Shown in pieces: positions 1-9,590 of a stretch of 20,256 nt of DNA. The notes beneath the pieces are model-generated. The model did no database searches. It worked only from the letters and a program-made list of their open reading frames with translations, and was not told the DNA's origin. Within the stretch, counting starts at the first letter, position 1, and the number at the start of each line of letters is the position of its first letter. The position numbers and the translations under genes are program-made. Origin of the DNA: Larix sibirica (Eukaryota; Streptophyta; Pinopsida; Pinales; Pinaceae); assembly GCA_004151065.3 (NCBI GenBank), contig NWUY0300012881.1:89646-109901 (forward strand), read 5' to 3'.

Positions 1-23
1 CCGCCATAACAGAGCCGACTCAT

Positions 24-669
24 TCAGTCGAACTGTTGTCCCCCTTGTGCTTCCTGGACACGACCCGGATCATCTAGCCTCGTCTCCTGTTGGATGAAAT
101 CATCCCAAAGCTTCTCAAAGGTAGGTAACATCTCACAAGCACAAATACCCCACACATAGTGTTCCCAAGATGAAGCAAAGCCATTTAGTGTTGTGGGCAC
201 CAACTTCTCATCCTCAACCTTCATCTCGATAGAAACAAGTTGATCTCTCAACTTAGTGATCTTCGTCAAGTAGCTAGCCATTATGCCATCGTGTCTATAT
301 CACTCATGTTCATGCTAGTAAGCTTGTTCTTTAACATCTTGTGCGAAATATTCACACTCTAGTATAGGGTGATCAAGGCACCATACAAGCCCTTTGTCGT
401 CTTCTTTTCCATATTGTGAGGAATCCAATGACCCTTCACAAAATCAATGATGTTTCTCTTCACTTTGGTCTTCTTCTTATTATGTTTGTACAACCACAAA
501 AGATCGATAGAATTTGTAACCTGGTCTTCAAAAAACACCACAAATCAACCACCTCCAATAGCATTTGCAATCTGCACTTCCAAGGTGTAAAGTTGGAAGT
601 GCCCTCTAGACAATCACACTCTCTAAGACCCGAACGAGTCATACCTACAACTCTTGGAACACACCTCAA
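24..669 (-). pseudogene. gag: Ty1/copia gag remnant (UBN2-type), frameshifted
   Basis: Minus-strand translation in three overlapping frame segments (about 669-460, 541-359 and 281-24) gives one continuous copia gag homology. Near the N terminus is SNFTPWKCRLQMLLE, the conserved start of UBN2/gag-polypeptide domains. It is followed by DQVTNSIDLLWLYKHNKKK, an EKKTTKGLYGALITLY block, and then SYLTKITKLRDQL and LWDDFIQQETR, which are standard landmarks of plant copia gag. Between 358 and 282 the homology continues as KMLKNKLTSMN in another frame, so the protein is broken by frameshifts and not by a large deletion. The family protein forms the virus-like particle. Protease, integrase and RT would lie beyond the left edge. 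The LTR at 2595 could be its 5' LTR (same strand, correct side), but about 2 kb and another LTR lie between them. Confidence 0.85.
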
Positions 670-699
670 CCAAACAAATCAAACCAACAACCTATCATA

Positions 700-944
700 A
701 GAGCAAATTGCCTCTCTTATGAATAATCACCACTCTGATTACTAGAATACAATAAGCCTCTCAGGTTCACCCACAAACTATAACCTTTAGGATTACTTCG
801 AGAGAGATTACACCATGTTTGGGGGTGCTTCATGAGATTTGGGGTACATGGTGTATGTTCAACACTCAAATGGTATAAGATAGATTGGCACATGGGAAAG
901 GGTCCATGGATGGATTTGCACATTCAAGATAGCTTGCTCAGTGC
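700..944. other. Unassigned sequence between copia gag remnant and plus-strand element
   Basis: No convincing coding frame. It lies upstream of the minus-strand gag, so it may be leader or LTR sequence of that element, but I find no primer binding site here. A short palindrome-like stretch (aagagcaaattgcctctctt, 700-719) is the only local structure. Confidence 0.4.
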
Positions 945-1212
945 TTGCTTAATCTCAGTTGGGTGCATGCCTGGCATTCTTCCCTAGGGTGTTGGAATCC
1001 TCTTCAAAGCCTCAAGGACATCTTTCATAATGACCACATGGAGAAGTTCACTTGCTTGGAGAATTCCCTACTTAGGAGTTGGGAGGAAGAACGTTGTGCA
1101 TCTTTCAAGAGGGCATCAAGCCCTAGAAAACTTGGGGTAACTTGGATTCTTGTATGGAGAGTCGAGGCTTGGAGTCAACTCGAGGACACTTGGGTTACAA
1201 CAATGTTCATGT
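945..1212 (+). other. Probable 3' internal (untranslated) end of an LTR retrotransposon
   Basis: This stretch directly precedes a polypurine tract and LTR on the plus strand, so by position it should be the tail of the internal region of that element. The plus-strand frame starting at 945 is open for 89 codons but matches no gag-pol domain I recognise, so I read it as non-coding tail. The left boundary is not visible. Confidence 0.4.
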
Positions 1213-1220
1213 AGGGGGAG
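1213..1220 (+). promoter_or_regulatory. Polypurine tract next to LTR
   Basis: AGGGGGAG immediately before a TGGACA LTR terminus. Purine runs in this position prime plus-strand DNA synthesis in LTR retrotransposons. The exact abutment with TG supports both calls. Confidence 0.7.
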
Positions 1221-1465
1221 TGGACATAGTTGAGTACATGGTTTAGGAGGAGCAATCGAGTTCATGTGGGCTTGTGGTGGAGGAATGTGGACACACCTTG
1301 TGTAGCTATATCATCTTGGAGCCCTTATTGTGTACGACATCACCTTGGAACTTGACATGAATATCCTTGGAGTGGAGTGCTTCACTTGTGTGGACCTACA
1401 TGTGTTTATTGTAGGTTGCTTACAAGGGCATTGGTCCACACTATATTGTTGGCCTTCCTTACCTC

Positions 1466-1480
1466 CCATATATATAGAAG
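1466..1480 (+). promoter_or_regulatory. LTR TATA box
   Basis: cccatatatatagaaga lies at the position expected for the U3 promoter of the LTR at 1221-1933. Transcription would start about 30 bp downstream, near 1500. Inferred from motif and position only. Confidence 0.5.
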
Positions 1481-1593
1481 AAGGACAGAGTCCTTCATTC
1501 ATTCACATCATTCATCATTCTTATATACTCTTGTGTAGAGATGTGACTAGGGGGAGCACACTAGTCGTCCTGTTTCTTATATCTTCATTTGTA

Positions 1594-1616
1594 CTCTCTC
1601 TCTCTCTCTCTCTCTC
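1594..1616 (+). repeat. (CT)n microsatellite
   Basis: About eleven uninterrupted CT units inside the LTR, downstream of its TATA box. Pyrimidine-rich runs are common in plant 5' leaders. Confidence 0.9.
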
Positions 1617-2004
1617 CAAAGTTTCTTGATCTTCTTGGAGCATTTTGAAGTCCACGATTAGGATTTCATCTTTTGGAAATTTGGATATTCGGGTTTTGAA
1701 ATGAAACCCTAGGTTGTATTTGATGAAAAAGAAAAAAGAGGATACATCTTTGCCTTGGAGGACTTGTTTGAGTGATTCATGCTTGTCGGATCTCCTTGGT
1801 TGAGCTAGGGTTTTTCATTGTTTTCCCTAGCTAGTATTTTCAAGAATTGGTAGATTGTACTAGCCTTGTGCTAAGGCTATGATATGTACAACAACTTCAT
1901 CTTATGCATATTAATGAAGTTTTCAGCTGTCCAATACTTTTGTAAATTGCAGATTTGACTTTCGACCATCTTTGTTCTTCATGGTTCGTATTTTCCAACT
2001 GTAG

Positions 2005-2081
2005 ATGTCTTGCTGATTGGACATAAGTTAAGGGCAATTATGTGTCTTGTTGATTTGACATAAGCTAGGGGCAATTATGTT
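2005..2081 (+). repeat. Tandem duplication, about 37-bp unit
   Basis: The unit with core tgattggacataag...gggcaattatgt appears twice in a row with a few substitutions (t/g, aa/ag). A third partial match (gtgatttgacatt) follows. It lies just outside the LTR ending at 1933. Confidence 0.75.
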
Positions 2082-2582
2082 AAGTGATTTGACATTGTAA
2101 TTAAAAAAGATAAGGGTTGTTTTACTGTTCTGTTGCTGTTGTAAATAAAAGTTTTCAGATCTGGTATATGCATGACAAGATTGCCCTAGAGAACTGAAAC
2201 TTATTGGAACACTTCAGTATTTTTTTCTTGGATTGCCTAGAAGTTTAGGGTTGTTAAGGATTAAAATACTGTCCACTTCCCTACTGTTTTGTATTCTTAT
2301 ACTTGCGTCCCTAAGGCTGAAATTCACAAGGTTAAAATCCAGAAAACCTCTAGTTCAGAGGTGAAATTTATGTTTTGCATTAAAAGTCAAACGGCAGGCA
2401 TATATTTCTACACAAATCTGAAATCTCTCATAGGTCCAGACTCCAAGCGCCTATCTCAAGCACAAATTAGCTTCAACCTCTTCTAAAGCTATGACATCAC
2501 GCTCACTAAAATCCTCCGATAGTTCCCTCTCACAGACAAAACAAAATCTATACACAAATTTCTAGAAGATCTCAAAAAACGT

Positions 2583-2594
2583 GCTTTGATACCA
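2583..2594 (-). promoter_or_regulatory. Primer binding site, initiator-Met tRNA type
   Basis: The minus strand reads TGGTATCAAAGC, one mismatch from the TGGTATCAGAGC site complementary to the 3' end of initiator methionine tRNA used by plant copia elements. It directly follows (minus sense) an LTR end reading CAACA. This sets the orientation: the internal region of the element runs toward lower coordinates. Confidence 0.75.
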
Positions 2595-2634
2595 TGTTGA
2601 AGTTTAACTCCTGATACACAGATCAACACTTCTT

Positions 2635-2797
2635 ATGAACAAAATCCTAATAAAAACAGTCTAAACTACTCAAAACAGCAAATGTTGCATGAACAAAATC
2701 GTAATTAAAACTGGTCTAAACTACTCTCAAAACAGCAAACTGCGCATGAAGAAAATCCTAATTAAAACTGTCTAAACCACTCTCAATCGCAGATTGC
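2635..2797 (+). repeat. Minisatellite inside LTR, three copies of 54-57 bp
   Basis: Units start with atgaac/atgaag at 2635, 2689 and 2746. They share aaaatcctaattaaaac, tctaaactactc and aaaacagcaaa cores. The third copy is partial. Internal tandem repeats like this are common in U3 or U5 regions. Confidence 0.85.
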
Positions 2798-3265
2798 TCT
2801 TACACTCAAATTCTGAACTGTATGCTCAAAACTGCAGACACTACATACACTCATAACAGCAAACTGTATGACTATGTACTAATTCTGCATTAAACAGTTA
2901 TCTGAAAATTATGACAGAAGACAGATTTCCTGCACTCCATCACGCATTAAGTCTCTTACTTCCAACAGAAAAATACAAAGCAAACTGCTCAGGACTTTTA
3001 TCTAACCCACTCAAGTCTGTCTTTAGTGAAGTCGCCCTATCTCTCTTTTATGGACTAAGAGAGATTATGTTTTACTATGCATGAATTCTCCTCCAATGGT
3101 GTGCCCCCCTTGAGGAGGTAAAAGTAAAACACTAACCCTAGGATCGAGCGCCCAGCCTGCATGAATGCATGCACTATGACCCCTAATTGATTGCGCCCTT
3201 AACTGGTAGAAGACAAATCCCATCATGGCAAGGCCTTCTGTCCTAAAAGATTATACCGTATCTGA

Positions 3266-3475
3266 ACTATGCATGTGATTACCTAAGGCACGGCTTTAGA
3301 TTTACCTGATTGTCTTCAGTTCAAGTAAGGCGCACGCCTTTTCCATATTCAGAAGTATTAGTTTAGCTTCAGTTAGGGGCAGATCTAATTGCTACCATGC
3401 ATGTGCCAGCTTTAGATTTTCCTTGTTTAGAATTGTCTTCAGTTCAAGCAAGGCGAACATGCATGTGCCCTCAAT
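3266..3475 (+). repeat. Direct repeats around ATGCATGTG within LTR
   Basis: atgcatgtg occurs at about 3269, 3397 and 3459. The first two are followed by ctttagattt and ttgtcttcagttcaag.aaggcg, giving a diverged duplication with a period near 125 bp. The third is truncated. Confidence 0.7.
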
Positions 3476-3615
3476 CACAGAACTGCCTATAACAGCAGCT
3501 GTTGCGCTTCTCCTAGAGGCTTCTTCACTACTGTGCCCTCATCCATGCTACCGTCTATGCACAACAGATTTGCTGAGTGCTCCATGATTGAGGACGAATT
3601 ACCTTCAGAGCAACA

Positions 3616-4200
3616 AGGTTAATCTAACAAAAAGTTCTTAAACCTGATAATGAGAGAGTCATCATGTGTTAGGATTTTATTCCGTTTCAATGTGCCATGC
3701 AAAATCTGCTTGGCAAATCAAGTGGCTTATCATGTTTCTTCACAGCTTTGATCCTTAGGATAATTACCTTTAGTTGTTTGCGTATTTCTTCTAAAACTTC
3801 ACTTGAATCGCTATGTCTTACTCTACAATAGGTGTTGGCTTAAGTTAGTTACTTCGACAATCTAAGCCCAAGTGGTATTGATACGGATTTCAATTGAGAG
3901 ATATTGGAGGAGAGTAGTGTTACAACATAATAGTACATTTAGAAGAAATTAGTTTTATTATTAAAATAAAGAGTATGACCATGTCAATGTTAACGGTCCC
4001 ATTTTTAAAGGATACAACAAGATCAACGTTAACAGCACCATTTTGGATCTGCCTAGAAAAGAAGGCTATTTTTTTAAATGCTTCTTATATTCACATAAAC
4101 ATATTTATAATAAAAAAAGCTAGCAGTGTTAAAAGGCTATTTACAATGTTTACGCTAACCGCTTTTCGAAGCTTACTAGAGTGGAAATAAAATCAAAATA
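3616..4200. other. Gap with no recognised gene
   Basis: AT-rich, no coding homology seen in either strand. It contains a weak pair of related 25-mers around caatgttaacggt (about 3984) and caacgttaacag (about 4024). The downstream 3' tail of the minus-strand LINE may reach into it. No clear poly(A) end (poly-T on this strand) marks a boundary. Confidence 0.5.
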
Positions 4201-4250
4201 TACAATAGGATCCAACTTTTTGGCATCCTTGATTAACTGGGCGCCCTTGG

Positions 4251-4925
4251 CTAGTAATTGATGGCGTACCTCATCTTTCCAAAATGCAATAAAAGCTTAA
4301 ACAAAACTATTTTTTTATCAAAACATACCTGCACTTGAGTTTCTATAGGAAGAACAAAGCAGCTATCCACAAGCAATGCCACAAACCATAGAGTGAATCC
4401 CATACCAAGGAATAGCCATCTCCAAGAAGAGCTGCTTTCCAATAAAGATTGTTTAAAATCAGCTCGGGGTGTTGTTCCTCCATAAATCTCCAAGAGTCTC
4501 TGGCAAATCTACAGTCCCAAAAGATGTGCTTAACTATCTCCAATCTCTGGCACACGGAACATACCATCCGAGAGGCCAAACTTAGCCAACTGTGCCTTGG
4601 ACAAAAGCCCCTCATAGATCACCAACCAAGCAAACACTCGCAACTTATAAGAAAGCCGCACCGACCAAACACTGTGAAACCGACAAATCCACCGCACCTC
4701 TGGATTTGACAACACCCATCTCGCGTTGAGTGTCGGTGAAAGGGGATGACGCTGATGAAGAGTTGCATACATATGGCGAGAATCATACTGCAACAGTGGG
4801 ATACCAAAGCTCCATTGCCAATCTCTCCAGAAAATCCCTGGCATACCAATGTTCATTTTGAACAAATCTAACACTGGGATATAGGCATGTAGCTCCATGA
4901 TCGCAGGGCGATCCAAGGTCAACAA
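4251..4925 (-). pseudogene. L1 C-terminal zinc-knuckle (zf-RVT) domain
   Basis: Two overlapping minus frames carry it. The first (4925-4530) includes RLSYKLRVFAWLVIYEGLLS, the W....P.K...F.W....L.T segment. The second (4615-4343) contains CSVCQRLEIVKHIFWDC, an intact CX2CX7HX4C zinc knuckle typical of plant LINE C termini, followed by FARDSW. A shift to a third frame (4493-4251) ends in a stop at 4251. Metal ligands are conserved although the frame is broken. Confidence 0.85.
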
Positions 4926-5452
4926 CCCAAATTCTTGAGAAAGTGGTCTCCACGACTTCCATGAGCGAGTCTCAAAATCCCAAAGATTGCACCAATGAAA
5001 GATACCCTTCCGACTCAGTCATCTCACTTGGAATCGTGGCAGCTCTGCAATGCAAGCCCCCTGGTCCCTCCAACTCCACATCAGTCGAGAGGAAACGTCC
5101 TACCCAACTCTGTTGCCCTCCCACTACCACCAAACCAACCTAGCCACCAACCTCCACATAGTTAAAATACTCCTGAAGATAATAGAGCCCCCAAACTGAA
5201 ATAGAGAGGGCAAAGAGATGATGTCACATAAGCCAAAATTGCCCCATATCCTACCCCGATGTTGAGCTATCAAAATCCAGTGTCGAAAGAGAGCCTACCA
5301 CAATGTTGCACCCTTAAGACATCGAACCACCCACTTGGATGCCAAAATACTGCCTTGTGTGGCCACATCTATCAATCCTAACCCCCCCCCATCCTTGGGG
5401 ATAGTGCAAACATCCCAAGCAACTAGGGGCAAACCTCTATCCCCTCCATATT

Positions 5453-5701
5453 TCAACCAAAGATAAGCACGCAAAATCTACTCCAGCAACTGAATTGAGC
5501 TCTGCTAGGAAACCAACAAGACACGTAATACACATGAGAGGCCTGGAGAATGCGGCCAACTACTGTCAGCTTCCCTGTGAAAGGAAGATCCTTGTGATGC
5601 CATACATGTAGCTTGCTCCAAAGTCTCTGCGGGCTCGAGTCCCACATAGACACTGTGGATAGGCCTATCCCAAACGGAATACCAAGGTATCTAACAATCA
5701 C
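5453..5701 (-). pseudogene. L1 reverse transcriptase C-terminal part
   Basis: Begins VRYLGIPFGIG, the conserved YLG(I/V)P motif after RT motif C, and continues with WSKLHVWHHKDLPFTGKLTV (W....K....LS.AGR..L in the family). It then reads VVGRILQASHVYYVSCWF. Stop codons separate it from the palm segment upstream. Confidence 0.8.
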
Positions 5702-5854
5702 CCCAAGTCGAATAAAGGACCAATCCTAAGGAATCCAAGCTGGGGGCGAGTCAACTCCAATCAACTAAAAATTTGTTTTGTGAGGATTAATGATGGCACC
5801 AGAAACCTAGCAAAAGGTGTCAAGACAAGGGAGGGCCTTGTCCACCGAGGCCTG

Positions 5855-6218
5855 CTCGATACTAACAGAGAGAAGGGAAGTCGTCAACAAAACGGTTATT
5901 GACCATTTCTAAACCATCTAGAAGAAAAATCCCTCTAATCTATCTAGCAACCCGAGCAACCTCCAACAAGTACCCCAAAGCATTTGCTGTCAACACATAT
6001 AAGTACGGAGCCAAAGGGCATCCCTGCCTAATAGAGTGATGAAGAGTGATCCGAGGGGACAAAGCCTTGTTGATAGCGACAAAGGTAGAGGCATTAGAGA
6101 AGAAAGTGTTCACCATGCCATTACACCGAGAACCAAACCCCAAACATGTCAACATCTCTACACTAAACGACCAATCCACTCGATTATAAGCTTTGTCAAA
6201 ATCAATCTTGAGCATCAT
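5855..6218 (-). pseudogene. L1 reverse transcriptase palm (motifs A to C)
   Basis: Motif A is visible as LKIDFDKAYNRVDW (usual form: KLDFEKAYDRVDW), so its first catalytic aspartate is kept. Motif B reads IRQGCPLAPYLYVLTANALG, close to consensus. A short way downstream, past an in-frame stop, motif C reads RFVDDF where active elements usually have FADD. The two aspartates are kept but alanine is valine. The next block, SIEQASVDKALPCLDTFC, continues the RT homology. Family role: target-primed reverse transcription of LINE RNA. Confidence 0.85.
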
Positions 6219-6654
6219 GAATCATCGTCCTGTCTTGAGAGCCCACTCCATAGCCTCCCAGACTGAGACTACCGTATCCAGAATGGTCTCCCCTACACAA
6301 AACCTATCTAATCTCAATGCACCACATGCCTAGCCACTGCTCTTACCCTCAGCACCAAAGCCTTGGCCATAATCTTATATGCTACAAAGAGGAGAGTGAT
6401 GGGATGCCAACTGCCAATGGAATCACATTCCCATTCTTGGGAATTAGCTTAATCAACCCCTGATTAAGTGTCTCTAAGAGGAATCCTAAAGAGGAAACTT
6501 CAGTTACTAGACAATATAAGTCCTCCCTAATACAATCCTACATGGACTTGTAAAACTCACAAGGAAGACCATCTAACCCTATTGATTTGTCATTTTTCAT
6601 AGACATGAGAGCTGCATGTATCTCTTATTGCGTCAAACTCTGCTCTAATCTATC

Positions 6655-6924
6655 CTAGTCGCCAATCAAAACTTTGTAGGGGACCACTCTACAACAAGCA
6701 TCACAAATGATCAAGACACCATCAAACAAGGAATAAAGCAAAAAAATGGCTTGGAAATGGTCACTAAACATACCTTGAATCTCAATCACATCCTCAGCAA
6801 GGGAGCCATCTGCTCTACAGAGCCCTAGCACCTTCTCTGATGCAACCTTCATTTTCAAGAAGTCAAAATAAAACTTGGAGCCCTCCTCTCCCTCATGAAT
6901 CCAATGTAACCGAGAGCGTACCAT
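6655..6924 (-). pseudogene. L1 ORF2 linker between endonuclease and RT
   Basis: The minus frame contains RSRLHWIHEGEEGSKFYFDF followed by EDVIEIQGMFSDHFQAIF, matching the conserved R.R..W...GD..SKFFF...K block and the DH(F/Y)..(I/L)F block upstream of RT in plant L1 elements. It is continuous for nearly 90 codons, then degrades toward 6655. Homology seems to continue upstream to about 7050 in broken frames. Confidence 0.8.
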
Positions 6925-7059
6925 AGCTCCTCAAGCAATGTACTCCTCCACTCTCCTGACAATCAACTCTAACTTGGCTACGTCTTCCTAAAGGGTGACA
7001 TTATGGATGTCTTCTTTTAGGAAGATACATCCTCCAGTTTCTGACATGCCTCTCGTAAA

Positions 7060-7351
7060 AGAAGTCTATTGCAATGTATTAAACTAGTTTTTGAGTTGAT
7101 AGAAGTATTAAGTTCTGCAATATTTCTTCTATTTAAATATCAATTTGATGTCAAAGCCAGCTTCGTAGCCACATAAGGGATCCTCTCCCTTCTACATCAG
7201 GCCTCCAAAGCCTTGACAAAGATCCACTCCCTGAGTCCCTACAGCCTCCAACATTTTTTTCAAGGAATAAAGGTAAGTAGTGAGGCACGACTATCTCTTT
7301 CTCACTCATTTTCAAAACACATTTCTCAAGTTATTCCACGACCTCAACAAA
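7060..7351. other. Junction between LINE and gypsy fragments
   Basis: No coding homology seen. The exact breakpoints of the minus-strand LINE and of the plus-strand gypsy fragment fall somewhere here. The run aacattttttcaagg near 7250 could be leader sequence of the gypsy element. Confidence 0.4.
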
Positions 7352-7790
7352 AACTTCATGGCTCCTCCCAAGAAGTCCAATCATGAGGATGCCTCCTTTA
7401 CAAAAACACAAATGCAATTATTCCAGCAACAACAACAAAACATTAAGCATCATAAACAACTTCTTTAGGATCACACCCAAGAGATACCTGATCTAGCTAC
7501 AAAACTACAAGATCGGAAGCTCAACAAGACCACATCTCAACCACCCTTTGAACTACGTTGGGGCTCTAAATTCACCTTGCCACAATTTTTTGGTGTCTTT
7601 GATGGCAATCAGGTTAAGGCTTGGATACGAGCACCCTTCAAATTTCCAACATCAAACCATGCTACCAGAGAGAGACAGTCACCTTAACGGCCTTCAATCT
7701 GCAAGAATTGGCTGCCCAATGGTGGGATTAGGCCATAATCATATGAGTGCCACTGTAGACTCCATTTGCATATAACTCAATGAGGGTAAG
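7352..7790 (+). pseudogene. gag: Ty3/gypsy gag N-terminal fragment, frameshifted
   Basis: Starts at an ATG encoding MAPPKKS, a common start for plant gypsy gag. A glutamine-rich stretch follows. After a stop the same frame reads RWGSKFTLPQFFGVFDGNQV and AWI, matching the LP.F.G..DG..V..WI segment that opens the retrotransposon gag domain. A one-base shift then gives FQHQTMLPE, and a further shift gives LTAFNLQELAAQWWD, corresponding to the A..(W/L)L.G.A..WW landmark. Homology fades after about 7790, so only the N-terminal half of gag remains. No protease or zinc finger follows. Confidence 0.7.
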
Positions 7791-8112
7791 GTTAGACCAC
7801 CCTGTAATGCCGCTAGAGTTTGGTAGAGGCTTGTCTTAATATGTCTCATCGGTTTCAAATGAAGAATCATTGGCCTTAATAACAACTTCTGAGCAACCAG
7901 GTGAAAACAAAAGGGGACACAATTCCAAATAGAAACGGATAGAGGGGTTCAAACATCCAACATCTCACATTAAGAGATTGGGCAAGGCTTAGACCAACAT
8001 AGAGGAGGATCATCATGAATATAAGCTCTTCTATTCTAAATGATATCCCACTCCTCCAGTTTCCTTTCTTCAACCACTTTAGCCAACTCCTTGTACTACT
8101 TCTAGTGAGGTA
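7791..8112. other. Gap with no recognised gene
   Basis: Open stretches exist on both strands (a 65-codon minus frame at 8073-7876), but none shows a motif I recognise. It separates the gypsy gag fragment from the LTR fragment and may be further decayed gag. Confidence 0.45.
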
Positions 8113-8435
8113 TCAAAAGTGCATACACTGCATAATGTATAAGCACTCAGAACAACGAAGTGTATGTACTAATTATGCATAACAATGATCTAAAAATTAT
8201 GACAACAGACTGTTTTCATGCACTCACTCATGCATTAAGTCTCTATTATTTCCAACAAAACTGTACAAAGCAAACTACTCAAAACTTTTATCTAACCCAC
8301 TCAATCCTTTCTCTAGTGAAGTTGCCTTCAATATATTTTACATACTAAAAGAGATTAGGGTTTACATTGTATGAATGCTCCTCCAATAAAGCACCTCTTT
8401 TAAGGAGGCAAACCCCTAACCTTGCGGTCGTACTT
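8113..8435 (-). repeat. Truncated second copy of the 2595-3615 LTR family
   Basis: Aligns colinearly with about 2815-3150: shared blocks include atgcatgtact-like gtatgtactaatt, aaattatgaca, gcattaagtctct, acttttatctaacccactcaa, ctagtgaagt and gaatgctcctccaat. Similarity stops abruptly near 8435 on the right and is lost near 8113 on the left, so neither LTR terminus is kept. Orientation is the same as the first copy, hence minus. Confidence 0.8.
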
Positions 8436-8477
8436 TCAAAATTTGTAGAGACCAATAGCCTTTGTGCAAAGGGTGAG

Positions 8478-9590
8478 GTCTGTTTACTCAAAATCATCAG
8501 ACTATAGATTATAAACTAACTATCAAAGCCATTATAGAGGAAGTGGAAAGCAAGAGAAAATTCAATTGATGTGTTGTTGATTTTAGGAAAGCATTTGATA
8601 CTTTTCCCAAACATGTTTTACTTTAAAGACTAAGGGACCTACTATTCTATACAAAACAATTATGGGTAAAGTGAAAGTTGGCATGCTTTCTAATGCTTAT
8701 ACTCATAACACTATTGGTGTTAAATAGGGCTGCCCCTTGTTTCTCCCCTTTTTTTGGCTTATATATAGATGAATTGGTGAACATTCTTATAAACAATTTT
8801 GGTCCGAATGAAGGTTATATTCTTGCTGGTGTTACTATTGTCATCATGCATTTACAAATGTTATCAACCTTGCATCTCATACCACAAGGTCTCCAAAAGA
8901 AATGGGATATTCTTGGGTGTTTTCTATGACTCCCATGGAATGCAAATTAACTTAAAAATTGCTAATGTTATGGCCTTCAATGTTTCCAACAACATTCGTG
9001 TTTGTTATAATGGAAGGATAGTAGATGTTACCACTTCTTATACTTATCTAGGCAGGTGGTTTGTCAAGGCAACATTTAATTTGTCTCATGCTTCTCAAAG
9101 TCAAATCAACAAGTGTTATGTTAATTTGGTCCTTTTGGAGACATTGTTCTTACTTATAGTTTCAATATCTCTTGTCTAAGATCCACCTTTCTCACAAGGT
9201 TTTATCACCGATTTTATTATATGGATGTGAGATTTGGTGTACTGATATTTGACAAACAACATTATCTTGTGTTGTGAGAGTTCGTGTCTCTATGCTCCCT
9301 AAACTCATTAGATTTAAGAGATGAGTCCCTCTTGCTATTATTTTAACAGATTTGGGGTTTTAATTTCTAACTACCCAGGCATTGTGTCACATTATTATAT
9401 ACTTGAATTGGCTTCACTATTGTATTGTTTTTATTTTTATTTTTTATATCTTGGTAAGGAGAGATACCCTTTTCTTTCACTTTAGGTTTCTATGCATCCA
9501 GCTAAGCATGACTATTGATACTCTTTGGTATGTGAAGGTTATGACTCTTTACATTTTTTTGGCTTGGGTGTTGACAATCTTCCACCATTA
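8478..9590 (+). pseudogene. Non-LTR retrotransposon RT of a second lineage, decayed
   Basis: The plus strand reads VVDFRKAFDTFPKHVLL (motif A, canonical FVDFRKAFDTVPR), then GVK-stop-GCPL (motif B, the usual Q as TAG), then SPFFGLYIDELVNILINNFG. Next come LQKKWDILGCF, CYNGRIVDVTTSYTYLG and LSPILLYGCEIW, conserved RT C-terminal and thumb blocks of this lineage. The YADD motif should fall near 8850-8865, where no frame keeps it. At least three frameshifts are present. The motif wording differs clearly from the L1 copy at 4.2-7 kb, so this is a different clade. Homology is clear to about 9250 and weak beyond. The absence of an endonuclease suggests 5' truncation. Confidence 0.8.

Larger units (their letters stand above)
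1221..1933 (+). repeat. LTR of an LTR retrotransposon, plus orientation
   Basis: The 713-bp segment begins TGGACA and ends TGTCCA, a perfect 6-bp inverted repeat with the canonical TG...CA ends. A polypurine tract abuts the left end, so this is the 3' LTR of a plus-strand element. A TATA box (catatatatag, about 1468-1478) lies roughly 250 bp inside, followed by a probable transcription start region near 1500, as expected for U3/R. A CT microsatellite at 1594-1616 lies in the presumed leader. No second copy is visible in the window, so the 5' partner and most of the internal region lie to the left or are lost. No clear target-site duplication could be checked because the other end is missing. 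Confidence 0.7.
2595..3615 (-). repeat. 5' LTR of a minus-strand copia element (far end uncertain)
   Basis: The proximal end is fixed by the adjacent primer binding site. In plus coordinates the LTR starts TGTTGAAG. A matching CAACA at 3611-3615 is the best candidate for the other terminus, giving about 1.02 kb, but no target-site duplication confirms it. Inside are a threefold 54-57 bp minisatellite (2635-2797) and a duplicated module around ATGCATGTG (3266-3470). The segment of roughly 2815-3150 recurs at 8113-8435 in the same orientation, showing that this is a dispersed family. The gag at 24-669 has matching strand and lies on the correct side. Confidence 0.6.
4251..7050 (-). mobile_element. 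Decayed L1-type LINE, ORF2 region
   Basis: About 2.8 kb of minus-strand homology to plant L1 ORF2 in the correct order: pre-RT linker, RT palm motifs, RT C terminus and thumb, and C-terminal zinc-knuckle domain. The endonuclease domain and ORF1 are not visible, so this is a 5'-truncated copy, which is usual for LINEs. Stops and frameshifts interrupt every domain. The last homologous frame ends at 4251. I could not locate the poly(A) tail or target-site duplications, so both outer limits are approximate. Confidence 0.85.

Noticed and set aside
700-719. Short palindrome as a terminator hairpin
   Set aside because: Imperfect, with no associated transcript end. Rho-independent terminators do not apply to a plant nuclear context.
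1330-1629. 99-codon plus-strand frame
   Set aside because: It lies inside the LTR, crosses the TATA box and the CT microsatellite, and lacks protein motifs.
2635-2797. CRISPR-like array
   Set aside because: Three copies are contiguous tandem units without distinct spacers, inside a plant LTR. Not a CRISPR.
4449-4709. 86-codon plus-strand frame
   Set aside because: Antisense to the zinc-knuckle domain of the L1 copy, whose minus-strand homology is clear.
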